Below, in pieces: positions 50,897 through 61,082 of a stretch of DNA of 64,000 nucleotides. The stretch is from Microbacterium sp. LWO14-1.2 (GTDB lineage: Bacteria > Actinomycetota > Actinomycetes > Actinomycetales > Microbacteriaceae): contig NZ_CP151633.1 in assembly GCF_038397715.1 (NCBI RefSeq), positions 2,418,001 through 2,482,000 on the forward strand. The letters are read 5' to 3'. The position numbers were made by a program, and so were the translations under genes. The notes beneath the pieces were generated by a model. That model worked only from the letters and a program-made list of their open reading frames with translations. It did no database searches and was not told where the DNA came from. Positions within the stretch are counted from its first letter, which is position 1. The number at the start of each line of letters is the position of its first letter.

Positions 50897-51666
50897 ACGA
50901 GGCCCCGGGTGTCGTCGGCGAGCGTCTCGTTCTCGCGCCGCAGCGCATCGCGTTCCTGCTGCACCTTCATCCCCTGCCGGAAGACGCCGGCGAGAGCGGC
51001 GAGGAGGAGCGCTCCGTAGAACGGCAGGGGCGTCACGGTGACCTGATATCCCCACGGGTACCACTCGCTGTCGGTGGGGAGCGCCTCGCGCAATCCCGCC
51101 GTGGCGGCGATGCCGCTGAGCAGGTCGGATGCGATGCCGAAGACGAGCATCGCGATGGCTCCGCCGACGAGGGCACGTGTGAGGGTCCGAGTGAATGCAC
51201 GTCCGCGCAGTGTGTTGAAGCAGATGACGGCCAGCACGACGACCGGCGTCGTCTCGAAGACGAGGCCCGTGACGTGCGAGGTGGCGGCGAGCAGGCGCAG
51301 TCCGAGCGAGGCGTGGCCCACGACGAACGAGGTCAGCGACTCCGAACCGCACGTGAGCATGGTCGTCGCGGCATCGCCGTACACCGAGCAGGGGATGCCG
51401 TCGGGCCAGTCCAGGTACACGGTGGTCGCGCCGTCGAGTTCGGCCCAGTCGACGGTGAAGGCCTTCACGACGTACACGACCGCCCCCACGACGGATCCGA
51501 GCGCCCACACGCTGGTCAGGACGAGCGTGGCGTCGAGTGCGATGGTCGTGCTGCCCCGGCGGCGCCCGATCCACACCACGAGCAGGATCACGACGGCGAA
51601 GACCGCGAGAGCGATCGCGATGTTGGCGAGCGCCGGCCAGACGGTCTCCGAAGTGAAGGTGAACAT
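50893..51666 (-). CDS. Polytopic membrane protein, DUF2975-like
   Basis: A 257-residue integral membrane protein with four to five hydrophobic segments (ALANIAIALAVFAVVILLVVWI; VLTSVWALGSVVGAVVYVVKAF; TTPVVVLAVICF; LVGGAIAMLVFGIASDLL; LPFYGALLLAALAGVF). Between helices 2 and 3 an extracytoplasmic loop holds two cysteines (GIPCSVYGDAATTMLTCGSE), possibly a disulfide. The C-terminus is a charged helix, QQERDALRRENETLADDTRG. Related in layout to the neighbour at 51666. Its gene overlaps both neighbours. A sensing or regulatory partner of the HTH protein is the likeliest role. Confidence 0.7.
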   Translation of the reverse strand: MFTFTSETVWPALANIAIALAVFAVVILLVVWIGRRRGSTTIALDATLVLTSVWALGSVVGAVVYVVKAFTVDWAELDGATTVYLDWPDGIPCSVYGDAATTMLTCGSESLTSFVVGHASLGLRLLAATSHVTGLVFETTPVVVLAVICFNTLRGRAFTRTLTRALVGGAIAMLVFGIASDLLSGIAATAGLREALPTDSEWYPWGYQVTVTPLPFYGALLLAALAGVFRQGMKVQQERDALRRENETLADDTRGLV

Positions 51667-52283
51667 CAGACGAGTCCCTCCGTGTCCTTCTGCAGGCGGT
51701 CGCCGATGGAGAAGACCGTGGTGATGAGTGCCACGACGAACGCGGCGAGGATGAACGTGAACGGCTCGACCGTGAGGACGGCGTTGTCGATGCCGTTGTC
51801 GGTGAGGCGCGCCACGGTGGCGTTCGCGAGCATGTTGTCGAAGAAGCGCACCCCCGAGAAGCCGAGGAGCCCGGTGATGCCGGCGGTCGCGACGAGCGCC
51901 GTGCGCCCCCGGCCGAAGATCCTCCCGCCGATGGTGCTGCGGGCGAGCAGGATCAGGCATGCGATCACGACGACCACGGCGATGATCTGCACGACCTGCG
52001 CGATGATGCCTGGCACGACGGCGACGAGGGGGAGCTGCGGTGCGATGATCGTGCCGCTGTCGAGGCCGACCGCGATGGTTCCGCCGGTCGACAGGGGGAG
52101 GTCGACGCTGTCGCCGCGGAATTCGACCGGCACCGGGACGTCCGTCCCGCGGGCCAGCTCGACGATCCGGATGATCGAGAACACGGTGAAGTAGATCGCG
52201 ATGACGGCGCCGGCGACGCAGAATCCGACGAGGGATGCGACGTCGCCGCGACTCAGCGCGCGGTCGTTCTTCGTGGAGGACAT
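51666..52283 (-). CDS. Polytopic membrane protein, DUF2975-like
   Basis: A 205-residue membrane protein with about four transmembrane helices (SLVGFCVAGAVIAIYFTVFSII; VVPGIIAQVVQIIAVVVVIACLILL; TALVATAGITGLLGFSG; FTFILAAFVVALITTVFSIG). The end, IGDRLQKDTEGLV, mirrors that of its neighbour (LADDTRGLV), suggesting the two arose by duplication or share a partner-binding tail. DUF2975 proteins have this size and helix count. ATG 52283 has AAGGAG upstream. First gene of the operon; the stop shares one base with the next start (TGATG). Confidence 0.72.
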   Translation of the reverse strand: MSSTKNDRALSRGDVASLVGFCVAGAVIAIYFTVFSIIRIVELARGTDVPVPVEFRGDSVDLPLSTGGTIAVGLDSGTIIAPQLPLVAVVPGIIAQVVQIIAVVVVIACLILLARSTIGGRIFGRGRTALVATAGITGLLGFSGVRFFDNMLANATVARLTDNGIDNAVLTVEPFTFILAAFVVALITTVFSIGDRLQKDTEGLV

Positions 52284-52297
52284 GGTCCGCTCCTTAT

Positions 52298-52345
52298 CGA
52301 CTATCGTTGTTACCGACAATCGTTAACATATCGACTTTCGATATG
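52298..52345. promoter_or_regulatory. Operator cluster upstream of the membrane/HTH operon
   Basis: CATATCGA-CTT-TCGATATG (52327-52345) is a perfect 8-3-8 dyad. Next to it are direct copies CGACTATCGTT (52298-52308) and CGACAATCGTT (52314-52324), 16 bp apart. The region is AT-rich against its surroundings. The Xre-type protein of the same operon is the obvious candidate to bind. Confidence 0.6.
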
Positions 52346-52510
52346 CGCGTCAACAGTGGCTCCGGCATCCGCTCGTCATCCGGCGACCCGGCGATATGCC
52401 GACGGCGAACACGGGCATACTGCCTGCGCGCGGTGGTTACTCTCGATGTACAGGCGCGGAGACCGTCGAGGGATCCTCGCTTCGCCCCAGTGCGAATAAG
52501 GAGTCACAGC

Positions 52511-55039
<2,529 letters not shown>

Positions 55040-55049
55040 TCACCCACAC

Positions 55050-55083
55050 ACGAGGGGCGGATGCTGCGGCATCCGCCCCTCGT
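55050..55083 (+). terminator. clpC terminator hairpin
   Basis: ACGAGGGGCGGATGC (55050-55064), loop tgcg, GCATCCGCCCCTCGT (55069-55083): perfect 15-bp stem, ten bases after the clpC stop. Confidence 0.8.
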
Positions 55084-55125
55084 GCGTACCCGGGGTTTTC
55101 CCGGCGGGCGGCGGACCTTCGGTTC

Positions 55126-55131
55126 TAGGCT
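55126..55131 (+). promoter_or_regulatory. -10 box TAGGCT, leaderless-type promoter of argA
   Basis: TAGGCT, six bases (ggacgg), then GTG 55138. Confidence 0.65.
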
Positions 55132-55137
55132 GGACGG

Positions 55138-55638
55138 GTGAGTGAGTACATCGTCCGGCCGGCGCGCAGCGCCGACATCCTCGGCATCCGCGACCTCCTG
55201 CAGCCGATGGTCGAGCAGCGGATCCTGCTCGGCAAGGACCTCGCGGTGCTCTACGGCGCCGTGCAGGAGTTCGTCGTCGCCGAGGCCGACGGCGAGCTCA
55301 TCGCCTGCGGCGCGCTGCACGTGTTCTGGGAGGACCTGGGCGAGGTGCGCACCCTCATGGTGCGCGCCGACTGGCTGCACCACGGAGTCGGTCGCGCGAT
55401 CGTCGACCGTCTCGAAGAGCAGGCTCGGGAGCTCGGACTCAGTCGCCTGTTCTGCCTCACGTTCGAGGTGGACTTCTTCGGGCGCCGTGGCTACACCCCG
55501 ATCGGAGAGCAGGTCGTCGACTCCGACGTCTACTCCCAGCTGCTGCGGAGCGGTGACGCGGGTGTCGAGGAGTTCCTCGATCTCGCGCACGTGAAGCCGA
55601 ACACGCTCGGCAACACGCGGATGCTCAAGCGGCTCTAG
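55138..55638 (+). CDS. argA: Amino-acid N-acetyltransferase (single-domain ArgA)
   Basis: A 166-residue GNAT protein. It opens YIVRPARSADILGIRDLLQPMVEQRILLGKD, has the acetyl-CoA loop VRADWLHHGVGRAIVDRLEEQA, and then LFCLTFEVDFFGRRGYTPIGE, the characteristic F-F-x-R-x-G-Y strand of N-acetylglutamate synthases. Actinobacteria such as Mycobacterium use this short ArgA, without the kinase-like domain, for the first step of arginine synthesis. The start is fixed by the -10 box at 55126. It stands alone after clpC. Confidence 0.82.
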   Translation: MSEYIVRPARSADILGIRDLLQPMVEQRILLGKDLAVLYGAVQEFVVAEADGELIACGALHVFWEDLGEVRTLMVRADWLHHGVGRAIVDRLEEQARELGLSRLFCLTFEVDFFGRRGYTPIGEQVVDSDVYSQLLRSGDAGVEEFLDLAHVKPNTLGNTRMLKRL

Positions 55639-55640
55639 CC

Positions 55641-55672
55641 TCACCTCTGAGGCGGGGCGATCCATCGGATCG
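55641..55672. repeat. 32-bp direct repeat, left copy
   Basis: Identical to 56990-57021; begins TCACCTCTGAGGCGGGG and ends GATCCATCGGATCG. It contains GGCGATCC-ATC-GGATCG dyad symmetry. The first copy starts two bases after the argA stop. The pair brackets a 1.3-kb segment of lower GC. Confidence 0.8.
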
Positions 55673-55983
55673 CGCAGGGCGATTGCCGCCTCCGAGGATC
55701 GCCATGCGACTTGATCCAAGGCGCAAGCCAGTGCCGCCGCCGATCTTTACGGGAATCGCAGTGAGATCAAAATTCCCATATTCCGGAACCCGATTTGCAA
55801 TCCGCACGGTCGGGGCTATTCGACCTCGCTCCTGACGCGTACCTTGACTTCATCCCTCGGTACCGAGGGCCGGCGTCATCTCTTGCGTCGCACTGCAAGA
55901 GAAATAACGCCGAAGCTGGCGAGAATGATGAGGGTCATCCACATTATCTCCACGGCATCATCGTACGCAATCGAGGAGAAAAG
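55673..55983. other. Lower-GC non-coding stretch inside the island
   Basis: About 310 bases with a clearly lower GC content than its surroundings (for example GAGATCAAAATTCCCATATT near 55762). No plus-strand gene is credible before 55984; a very short minus-strand ORF is noted at 55876. It probably contains the promoter of the island gene, but I cannot place it with confidence. Confidence 0.5.
55876..55944 (-). CDS. Possible 22-residue membrane peptide
   Basis: ATG 55944 opens MWMTLIILASFGVISLAVRRKR and then a stop: a single hydrophobic helix followed by a basic tail, the pattern of small inner-membrane peptides. A GGAG precedes the ATG, but only three bases away, which is too close; GTG 55953 would add three residues. 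It could also be the tail of a decayed gene, because the frame stays open upstream. Low confidence. Confidence 0.25.
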   Translation of the reverse strand: MWMTLIILASFGVISLAVRRKR

Positions 55984-56946
55984 ATGGCCCCCAAACTCCG
56001 CGCAGCCATTTCCATCGCTGCGGTAGTCACCTTGTCGTTGACTGGTTCGCTCACGGCCGTCGTGGATGAGAGCACCGCTGAGCCGAGTATCGAGCAATTG
56101 CTCGCGGGAGCACCCGGTGCGGACCGCGTGCTCGAGAGTCACGCGCTGGTTCCCGACCTCAGCGTGTCGGTATCGCGAGACGCGAATGCTGAGAGCATCG
56201 AATTCGAGGATGCTGATGGAAACGCCATGTCGATAGGTATGCCCAGTAACGCAGAATTCACGGATGATACCTCGCAGACGCTGGGAGATGAACCCTTGGT
56301 GACGACGCAATATACCCAGCCCCGCGCAGAGTCCGATAGCGGCGGCGCGATCTCTGCGCGGGCAGTCGTCGTAATTCCAGATGAGGAGGCGCCGTCGTCC
56401 TACGACTTTGCGATCGAGGTCCCTCCCGGCGTAGCCGCGGAGCCTCGGGCGGACGGAGGTATCAATCTCGTTGCGCCCGGGCCGGAAGAGGCTCAGACGG
56501 ACGATGTAGAAGTCGAGATGGTCATTGCCCAGATCGAGCCAGCCTGGGCAGTGGATGCGAACGGCGTGTCGATTCCGACCTCATACCATCTGAATGGCTC
56601 AACCCTGACGCAGTCGATCGACTTCGACGCGGTGACGGCATTTCCGGTGGTGGCGGATCCCGAAGTGAAGTGGATGGGTTATTTCATTCGCCTGACGTAT
56701 TCAAAGGCTGAGACCCGGGGGATGCGCGATCAGGGAGTGATCATTGCGGGCGTTGTCGGCTTGGGGGCGGCCATCGCCGCGGCGGCCGGTCCTGCGGCTC
56801 CGGCCATCGTGGCCGCGGTGTACGCCGCCTCTGCGGCGGCGGTCGGCATCATCGCCACGACCGCATCGAACGCCGTCGGCGACGGAAGGTGCCTACAGCT
56901 CGACATTCCGTCGATGATCCCCTCGATCGTGAAGTGCAGGAAGTGA
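55984..56946 (+). CDS. Secreted protein with FPVVADP junction and hydrophobic C-terminal domain
   Basis: A 320-residue protein of unknown function. A signal peptide (MAPKLRAAISIAAVVTLSL, then TGSLTAVVDES) leads to an acidic domain (about 35-245) with YDFAIEVPPGVAAEPRADGG and ending in FPVVADPEVKW. I have seen the phrase F/Y-P-V/I-V-A-D-P before variable C-terminal domains in actinobacterial secreted proteins. The last 75 residues start YFIRLTYSKAETRGMRDQG, continue with a long Gly/Ala hydrophobic stretch (VIIAGVVGLGAAIAAAAGPA) and close with GRCLQLDIPSMIPSIVKCRK, holding two cysteines. GAGGAGAAAAG precedes ATG 55984. Lower GC and flanking repeats suggest acquisition. A toxin-like or envelope-active C-terminus is only a guess. 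Confidence 0.75.
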   Translation: MAPKLRAAISIAAVVTLSLTGSLTAVVDESTAEPSIEQLLAGAPGADRVLESHALVPDLSVSVSRDANAESIEFEDADGNAMSIGMPSNAEFTDDTSQTLGDEPLVTTQYTQPRAESDSGGAISARAVVVIPDEEAPSSYDFAIEVPPGVAAEPRADGGINLVAPGPEEAQTDDVEVEMVIAQIEPAWAVDANGVSIPTSYHLNGSTLTQSIDFDAVTAFPVVADPEVKWMGYFIRLTYSKAETRGMRDQGVIIAGVVGLGAAIAAAAGPAAPAIVAAVYAASAAAVGIIATTASNAVGDGRCLQLDIPSMIPSIVKCRK

Positions 56947-56989
56947 TCTTCTGACGTTGGTCCCCTGAGGGGCGGCGAGACGGAACGCG

Positions 56990-57021
56990 TCACCTCTGAG
57001 GCGGGGCGATCCATCGGATCG
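56990..57021. repeat. 32-bp direct repeat, right copy
   Basis: Exact copy of 55641-55672. A related shorter word, CCCCTGAGGGGCGGCGAGA, lies just before it (56962-56980). Confidence 0.8.
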
Positions 57022-57147
57022 TCCATGTTCTTCCCCGTTCGCACCATGGGGACGCGCTCGCGGCGCGGCTAGCTTCGTGGCAGGACCATGCGTCCTGTCG
57101 TCGATGGAGCGATGTCGGCGGCACGCTGCTGCACGGAGGACCCTCAG

Positions 57148-60126
57148 ATGAACGACCGCCGCCCCGACGTCGGATCGACCATGGACCCGCCCACGACGGA
57201 GGCGCCGATCGATCACAGGATCGTCCTGCCCGAAGCGACGGGCACCGTGCGTCAGGCTCTCGATCGCGGCGCCGCGGTGGCGTGGAGCGAGCCGCTGCAG
57301 ATCCGCACCTACGAGGCGGGTGAGCCCAGCATCCATCCCCTCTACCTCGACCAGCGGGTGTACCAGGGGTCGAGCGGCAAGGTCTATCCGATCCCGTTCA
57401 CCGAGCACATCGCCGACGAGCCGGTCATGCGCGCGTGGCAGGCGATCCACCTCGAGAACGAGTACCTGCGCCTCGTCGTGCTGCCCGAGCTCGGCGGGCG
57501 CATCCACATCGGCGTCGACAAGACCACCGGCTACGACTTCTTCTACCGCAACAACGTCATCAAACCCGCGCTCGTCGGCCTCGCCGGCCCGTGGATCAGC
57601 GGCGGCGTGGAGTTCAACTGGCCCCAGCACCACAGGCCGGGCACCTACCTGCCCGTCGAGACGTCCATCGAGAGCGCCGACGACGGATCCGTCACCGTCT
57701 GGTGCCACGACCACGACCCCTTCACCCGCATGTCGGCGCAGCACGGCATCCGCCTGCGTCCGGGGAGCGCGGTGGTCGAGCTCGTCGTCCGCCTGCACAA
57801 CCGCACGAGCGAACGGCAGTCGTTCCTCTGGTGGGCGAACGTCGCGGCCCGCGTGCACGACGACTACCAGTCGTTCTTCCCGGAGGACGTGCGGTACGTC
57901 GCCGACCATGCGCGGCGTGCGCTCACCGCGTTCCCGCGCGCCGACCGCCCGTACTACGGCGTCGACTACCCGGCGCTCGCCGCCGAGCACGAGGGCGCCG
58001 ATCGCATCGACTTCTACCGGAACATCCCCGTGCCGACGTCGTACATGATCGTGGATTCGCAGCAGGACTTCTTCGGCGGCTACGACCACGTTGCGGGCGC
58101 CGGTTTCGTGCACTGGGCGGAACGCCGTCACGCCCCGGGCAAGAAGCAGTGGACGTGGGGCGATGCGCCGTTCGGCCACGCCTGGGACGCCCAGCTGACG
58201 GATGCCGACGGTCCGTACGTCGAGCTCATGGCCGGCGTCTACACCGACAACCAGCCGGACTTCGCCTGGCTGCTGCCCGGCGAGACGAAGGTGTTCTCGC
58301 AGTACTGGTATCCGATTCCCGCGATCGGCGCCGCGCACCAGGCGACTCCCGATGCCGCCGTGCACGTCGCGCGGGAGAGCACGGTGTCCGCGCGGTTCGC
58401 CGTGACGAGCCCGCGCGTCGGTGCAGTGCTCCGCATCCGAGACGGGGAGCGCGTCATCGCCGAGCGCACGGCCGATCTCGTGCCCGGCGAGCCGCAGACG
58501 CTGGACTCGGATGCCGCGCCCACGCCCGATCTGTCGGTCGAGCTCCTCGACGCCGACGGCCGGCTGCTCGTGCGCTGGGAGCCGTCGGACGCCCCGGACG
58601 AGGAACCGTGGGTGGCCGAGGAGCCGCCCGGCCCCGACGACATCGACAGTGTCGAGGAGCTGTACCTCACAGGGCTGCACCTCGCCCAGAACCGTCACCC
58701 CACCCGCTCGCCGCTGCCGTACTGGCGGGCCGCGCTGCGGATCGACCCCGGTGACGCCCGCACGCATCTCGCCCTCGCCGACCGCGCGTTCAGGGCAGGG
58801 CGGTTCGAGGGCGCGCTGGAGCACGCGCGTGCCGCGATCGCCCGGCTGACGCGTCGCAATGCGAACCCGACCGACACCGAGGCCTACTACCTCGCCGGGC
58901 TCGCCCTGGCCCGGCTCGGGCGCGAGGACGAGGCCCAGCGGATGTTCGGCAAGGCCGGCTGGGACGGATCCTGGGCAGCCGCCGCCGGCGTCGAGCTCGT
59001 GCGGTCGCTGCTGCGCACGGGGCGCGTGCGCGCCGCCCTGCGGGTGCTCGACCAGCTCGACGCCACGGTCGGTCACGACACCCGCCGCACCGCGCTCCGG
59101 GTGCTGGCCGTGCGCGCGCACGGCGATGCCGCCGAGGCAGGCGCGATCGCGCGGCGGGCGCTGGCCGTCGATCCGCTCGACGCGACTCTGCGCGTGCTCG
59201 CCGGGCGCGACCTCGACGACGACGCCGGACTGCTGCTCGACGTCGCCCTCGACCTGGCGCTCGCCGGTGCCGGCGATGATGCGCTGCGTTTGCTGGATGC
59301 GGCCGTCGCAGCTCCCGTGCGTCGGTCGGGCAACGTCCGCCCCGTGGCCGACTACGTCGCGGCGGCGATCCTCGACGACCGCGGCGACCGGGCCGGGGCC
59401 GCGCGTCACCGGGCCAGGGCCCGCGCGGCGGATCAGCGCTGGGCCTTCCCGTTCGGCCTCGACGCGCTGCAGGCCCTCGAGCGCGCGATCGCGGCCGACC
59501 CGTCCGACGGCGTCGCCCTCTCGCTCCTCGGCATGCTGCTTTATGCGCACGGCCGCCGACGCGACGCGGCCGCGGCGTGGAACAGGGCGATCGACAGCGG
59601 ACACCGGGATGCCGTGCTGCTGCGCAACGCGGGGCTCGCCGCCTACAACGTCGAGCACGACGCCGACCGGGCGTGGGCGCTGTACGCCGAGGCGGTCGAG
59701 CTCGCGCCGCACGACGCGCGGATCCGGTACGAGCAGGACCAGCTCGCGGCGCGCCTCGGTCACGACGCGTCGCGGCGCCTCGCCGCGCTGCGTCCGGTGG
59801 AGGAGCTCGTGCTCACGCGCGACGACTTCACGATCGAGTACGCGAGGCTGCTGGTGGCCGAAGGCGATGCAGCGCGCGCCCACCGCATCCTGCTCACCCG
59901 TCCTTTCCGACCGTGGGAGGGCGGGGAGGGACAGGCGATCGCGACCTGGGATCTCACGCTCGACGCGCTCGGGATGCCGCGCACCGACCCGCCGGCGTCG
60001 CTCGGCGAGGCTCGCGCGGCCTACGTGCCGCCGGTCGCGAAGCGCGACGACGGCGTGACCGACTACTTCGCCACGAGCCTGCCCGAACTGCTGCTGTTCA
60101 CGCAGGAGGGCGAGGACGAGTCGTGA
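57148..60126 (+). CDS. DUF5107 and TPR protein
   Basis: A 992-residue protein. Residues about 30-420 are a DUF5107 domain (galactose mutarotase-like beta-sandwich): YLDQRVYQGSSGKVYPIPF, LVVLPELGGRIHIGVDKTTGYDFFYRNN, GPWISGGVEFNWPQHHRPGTYLP and WWANVAARVHDDYQSFFPED. From about 500 onward it is alpha-helical with tetratricopeptide repeats (LYLTGLHLAQNRHPTRSPLPYWRAALRIDPGDARTHLALADRAF and several more). No signal peptide. ATG 57148 follows GGAGGA. It overlaps a mutarotase gene by GTGA. Family members accompany carbohydrate use; probably binds or modifies a sugar or glycoside, with TPRs for partners. Confidence 0.88.
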   Translation: MNDRRPDVGSTMDPPTTEAPIDHRIVLPEATGTVRQALDRGAAVAWSEPLQIRTYEAGEPSIHPLYLDQRVYQGSSGKVYPIPFTEHIADEPVMRAWQAIHLENEYLRLVVLPELGGRIHIGVDKTTGYDFFYRNNVIKPALVGLAGPWISGGVEFNWPQHHRPGTYLPVETSIESADDGSVTVWCHDHDPFTRMSAQHGIRLRPGSAVVELVVRLHNRTSERQSFLWWANVAARVHDDYQSFFPEDVRYVADHARRALTAFPRADRPYYGVDYPALAAEHEGADRIDFYRNIPVPTSYMIVDSQQDFFGGYDHVAGAGFVHWAERRHAPGKKQWTWGDAPFGHAWDAQLTDADGPYVELMAGVYTDNQPDFAWLLPGETKVFSQYWYPIPAIGAAHQATPDAAVHVARESTVSARFAVTSPRVGAVLRIRDGERVIAERTADLVPGEPQTLDSDAAPTPDLSVELLDADGRLLVRWEPSDAPDEEPWVAEEPPGPDDIDSVEELYLTGLHLAQNRHPTRSPLPYWRAALRIDPGDARTHLALADRAFRAGRFEGALEHARAAIARLTRRNANPTDTEAYYLAGLALARLGREDEAQRMFGKAGWDGSWAAAAGVELVRSLLRTGRVRAALRVLDQLDATVGHDTRRTALRVLAVRAHGDAAEAGAIARRALAVDPLDATLRVLAGRDLDDDAGLLLDVALDLALAGAGDDALRLLDAAVAAPVRRSGNVRPVADYVAAAILDDRGDRAGAARHRARARAADQRWAFPFGLDALQALERAIAADPSDGVALSLLGMLLYAHGRRRDAAAAWNRAIDSGHRDAVLLRNAGLAAYNVEHDADRAWALYAEAVELAPHDARIRYEQDQLAARLGHDASRRLAALRPVEELVLTRDDFTIEYARLLVAEGDAARAHRILLTRPFRPWEGGEGQAIATWDLTLDALGMPRTDPPASLGEARAAYVPPVAKRDDGVTDYFATSLPELLLFTQEGEDES

Positions 60127-61055
60127 GCACGCCGCTCTCGGGCGTCCAGGTCGAGCTGCGGTCGGGCCGCTACCGCGCCTCGATCGCCGGCGTCGGGGCG
60201 ACGGTGCGCGTGCTGCAGTACGACGGCGTCGACCTGATCGTGCCGTTCGCGGCGGGGGAGGTGCGCCCGGCGATGCGCGGTGCGCTGCTCGCGCCGTGGC
60301 CGAACCGGATCGCCGACGGCGAGTACGCGTTCGAGGGCGACGTGCACAGGCTCGTGCAGAACGAGCCGGAGACGCGAACCGCTGCGCACGGCCTCGTCGC
60401 GTGGACCGACTTCGCGGTGGTCGACTCGGCCGTCGACCGCGCTGTGCTCTCGGCGGTCGTCGCTCCGCAGCCCGGGTATCCGTGGCGAGTGCGGATCGAC
60501 GTGGAGTTCCGGCTCGGGCCGGACGGTCTCGCGCAGGAGGTCACGGCGACGAACGAGAGCGGCACCGCGGTGCCGGTCGGGCTCGGCGGGCATCCGTACC
60601 TCACCGCGGGGACTGCGGGGGCGCGCTCCATCGACGCGCTGACCTTCGAGCTGGATGCCGCGCGAGTGCTGCTCGTGACCGAGGACCGGATGCTGCCCGA
60701 CCGCCTCGTCGCGCTCGGGGACGACGCGGGAGACCGCGACTTCCGCCGTCCTCGTCGCATCGGCGACGCGGTCGTGAACAACGCGTTCACCGGTCTGGCC
60801 CTCCGCGACGGACGCGCTCGCGCGCGCCTCACCGACGACGACGGACGCGGCGCCGAGGTCGAGTGGGACGCGCGGTGCCCGTGGGTGCAGGTCTACACGG
60901 CCGACCACGGCGTCGGAGCCGACCACCGGGCCGGCCTCGCGGTCGAACCCACGACCTGCCCGCCCGACGCGTTCCGCTCCGGCCAGGACCTCCTCGTCGT
61001 GCCGCCCGGCGGATCGACGGGCGCGGGGTGGGTGATCCGCAGCGTCGGGCGGTGA
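60123..61055 (+). CDS. Aldose 1-epimerase (mutarotase) family protein
   Basis: A 310-residue galactose mutarotase-like protein. Landmarks: MRGALLAPWPNRIADGEYAFEG (N-R-I-x-x-G is the family motif), TAAHGLVAWTDF with the catalytic-type His, VGLGGHPYLTAG with the second His, and VQVYTADHG and AVEPTTCPPDAF with the Glu base. It interconverts alpha and beta forms of aldoses. GTG 60123 overlaps the DUF5107-TPR stop. It ends 27 bases before the convergent AraC gene, in the neighbourhood of an arabinose-type ABC importer. Confidence 0.9.
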   Translation: MSTPLSGVQVELRSGRYRASIAGVGATVRVLQYDGVDLIVPFAAGEVRPAMRGALLAPWPNRIADGEYAFEGDVHRLVQNEPETRTAAHGLVAWTDFAVVDSAVDRAVLSAVVAPQPGYPWRVRIDVEFRLGPDGLAQEVTATNESGTAVPVGLGGHPYLTAGTAGARSIDALTFELDAARVLLVTEDRMLPDRLVALGDDAGDRDFRRPRRIGDAVVNNAFTGLALRDGRARARLTDDDGRGAEVEWDARCPWVQVYTADHGVGADHRAGLAVEPTTCPPDAFRSGQDLLVVPPGGSTGAGWVIRSVGR

Positions 61056-61082
61056 CGCGGCATCCGCCTGCTGCCCTTGAGC

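Noticed and set aside
55641..57021. Complete insertion sequence
   Set aside because: No transposase, no terminal inverted repeats and no short target duplication; only the 32-bp direct repeats.
56893..59883. Minus-strand open frame of 996 codons
   Set aside because: Shadow of the DUF5107-TPR gene; Arg/Val/Gly-rich and featureless.
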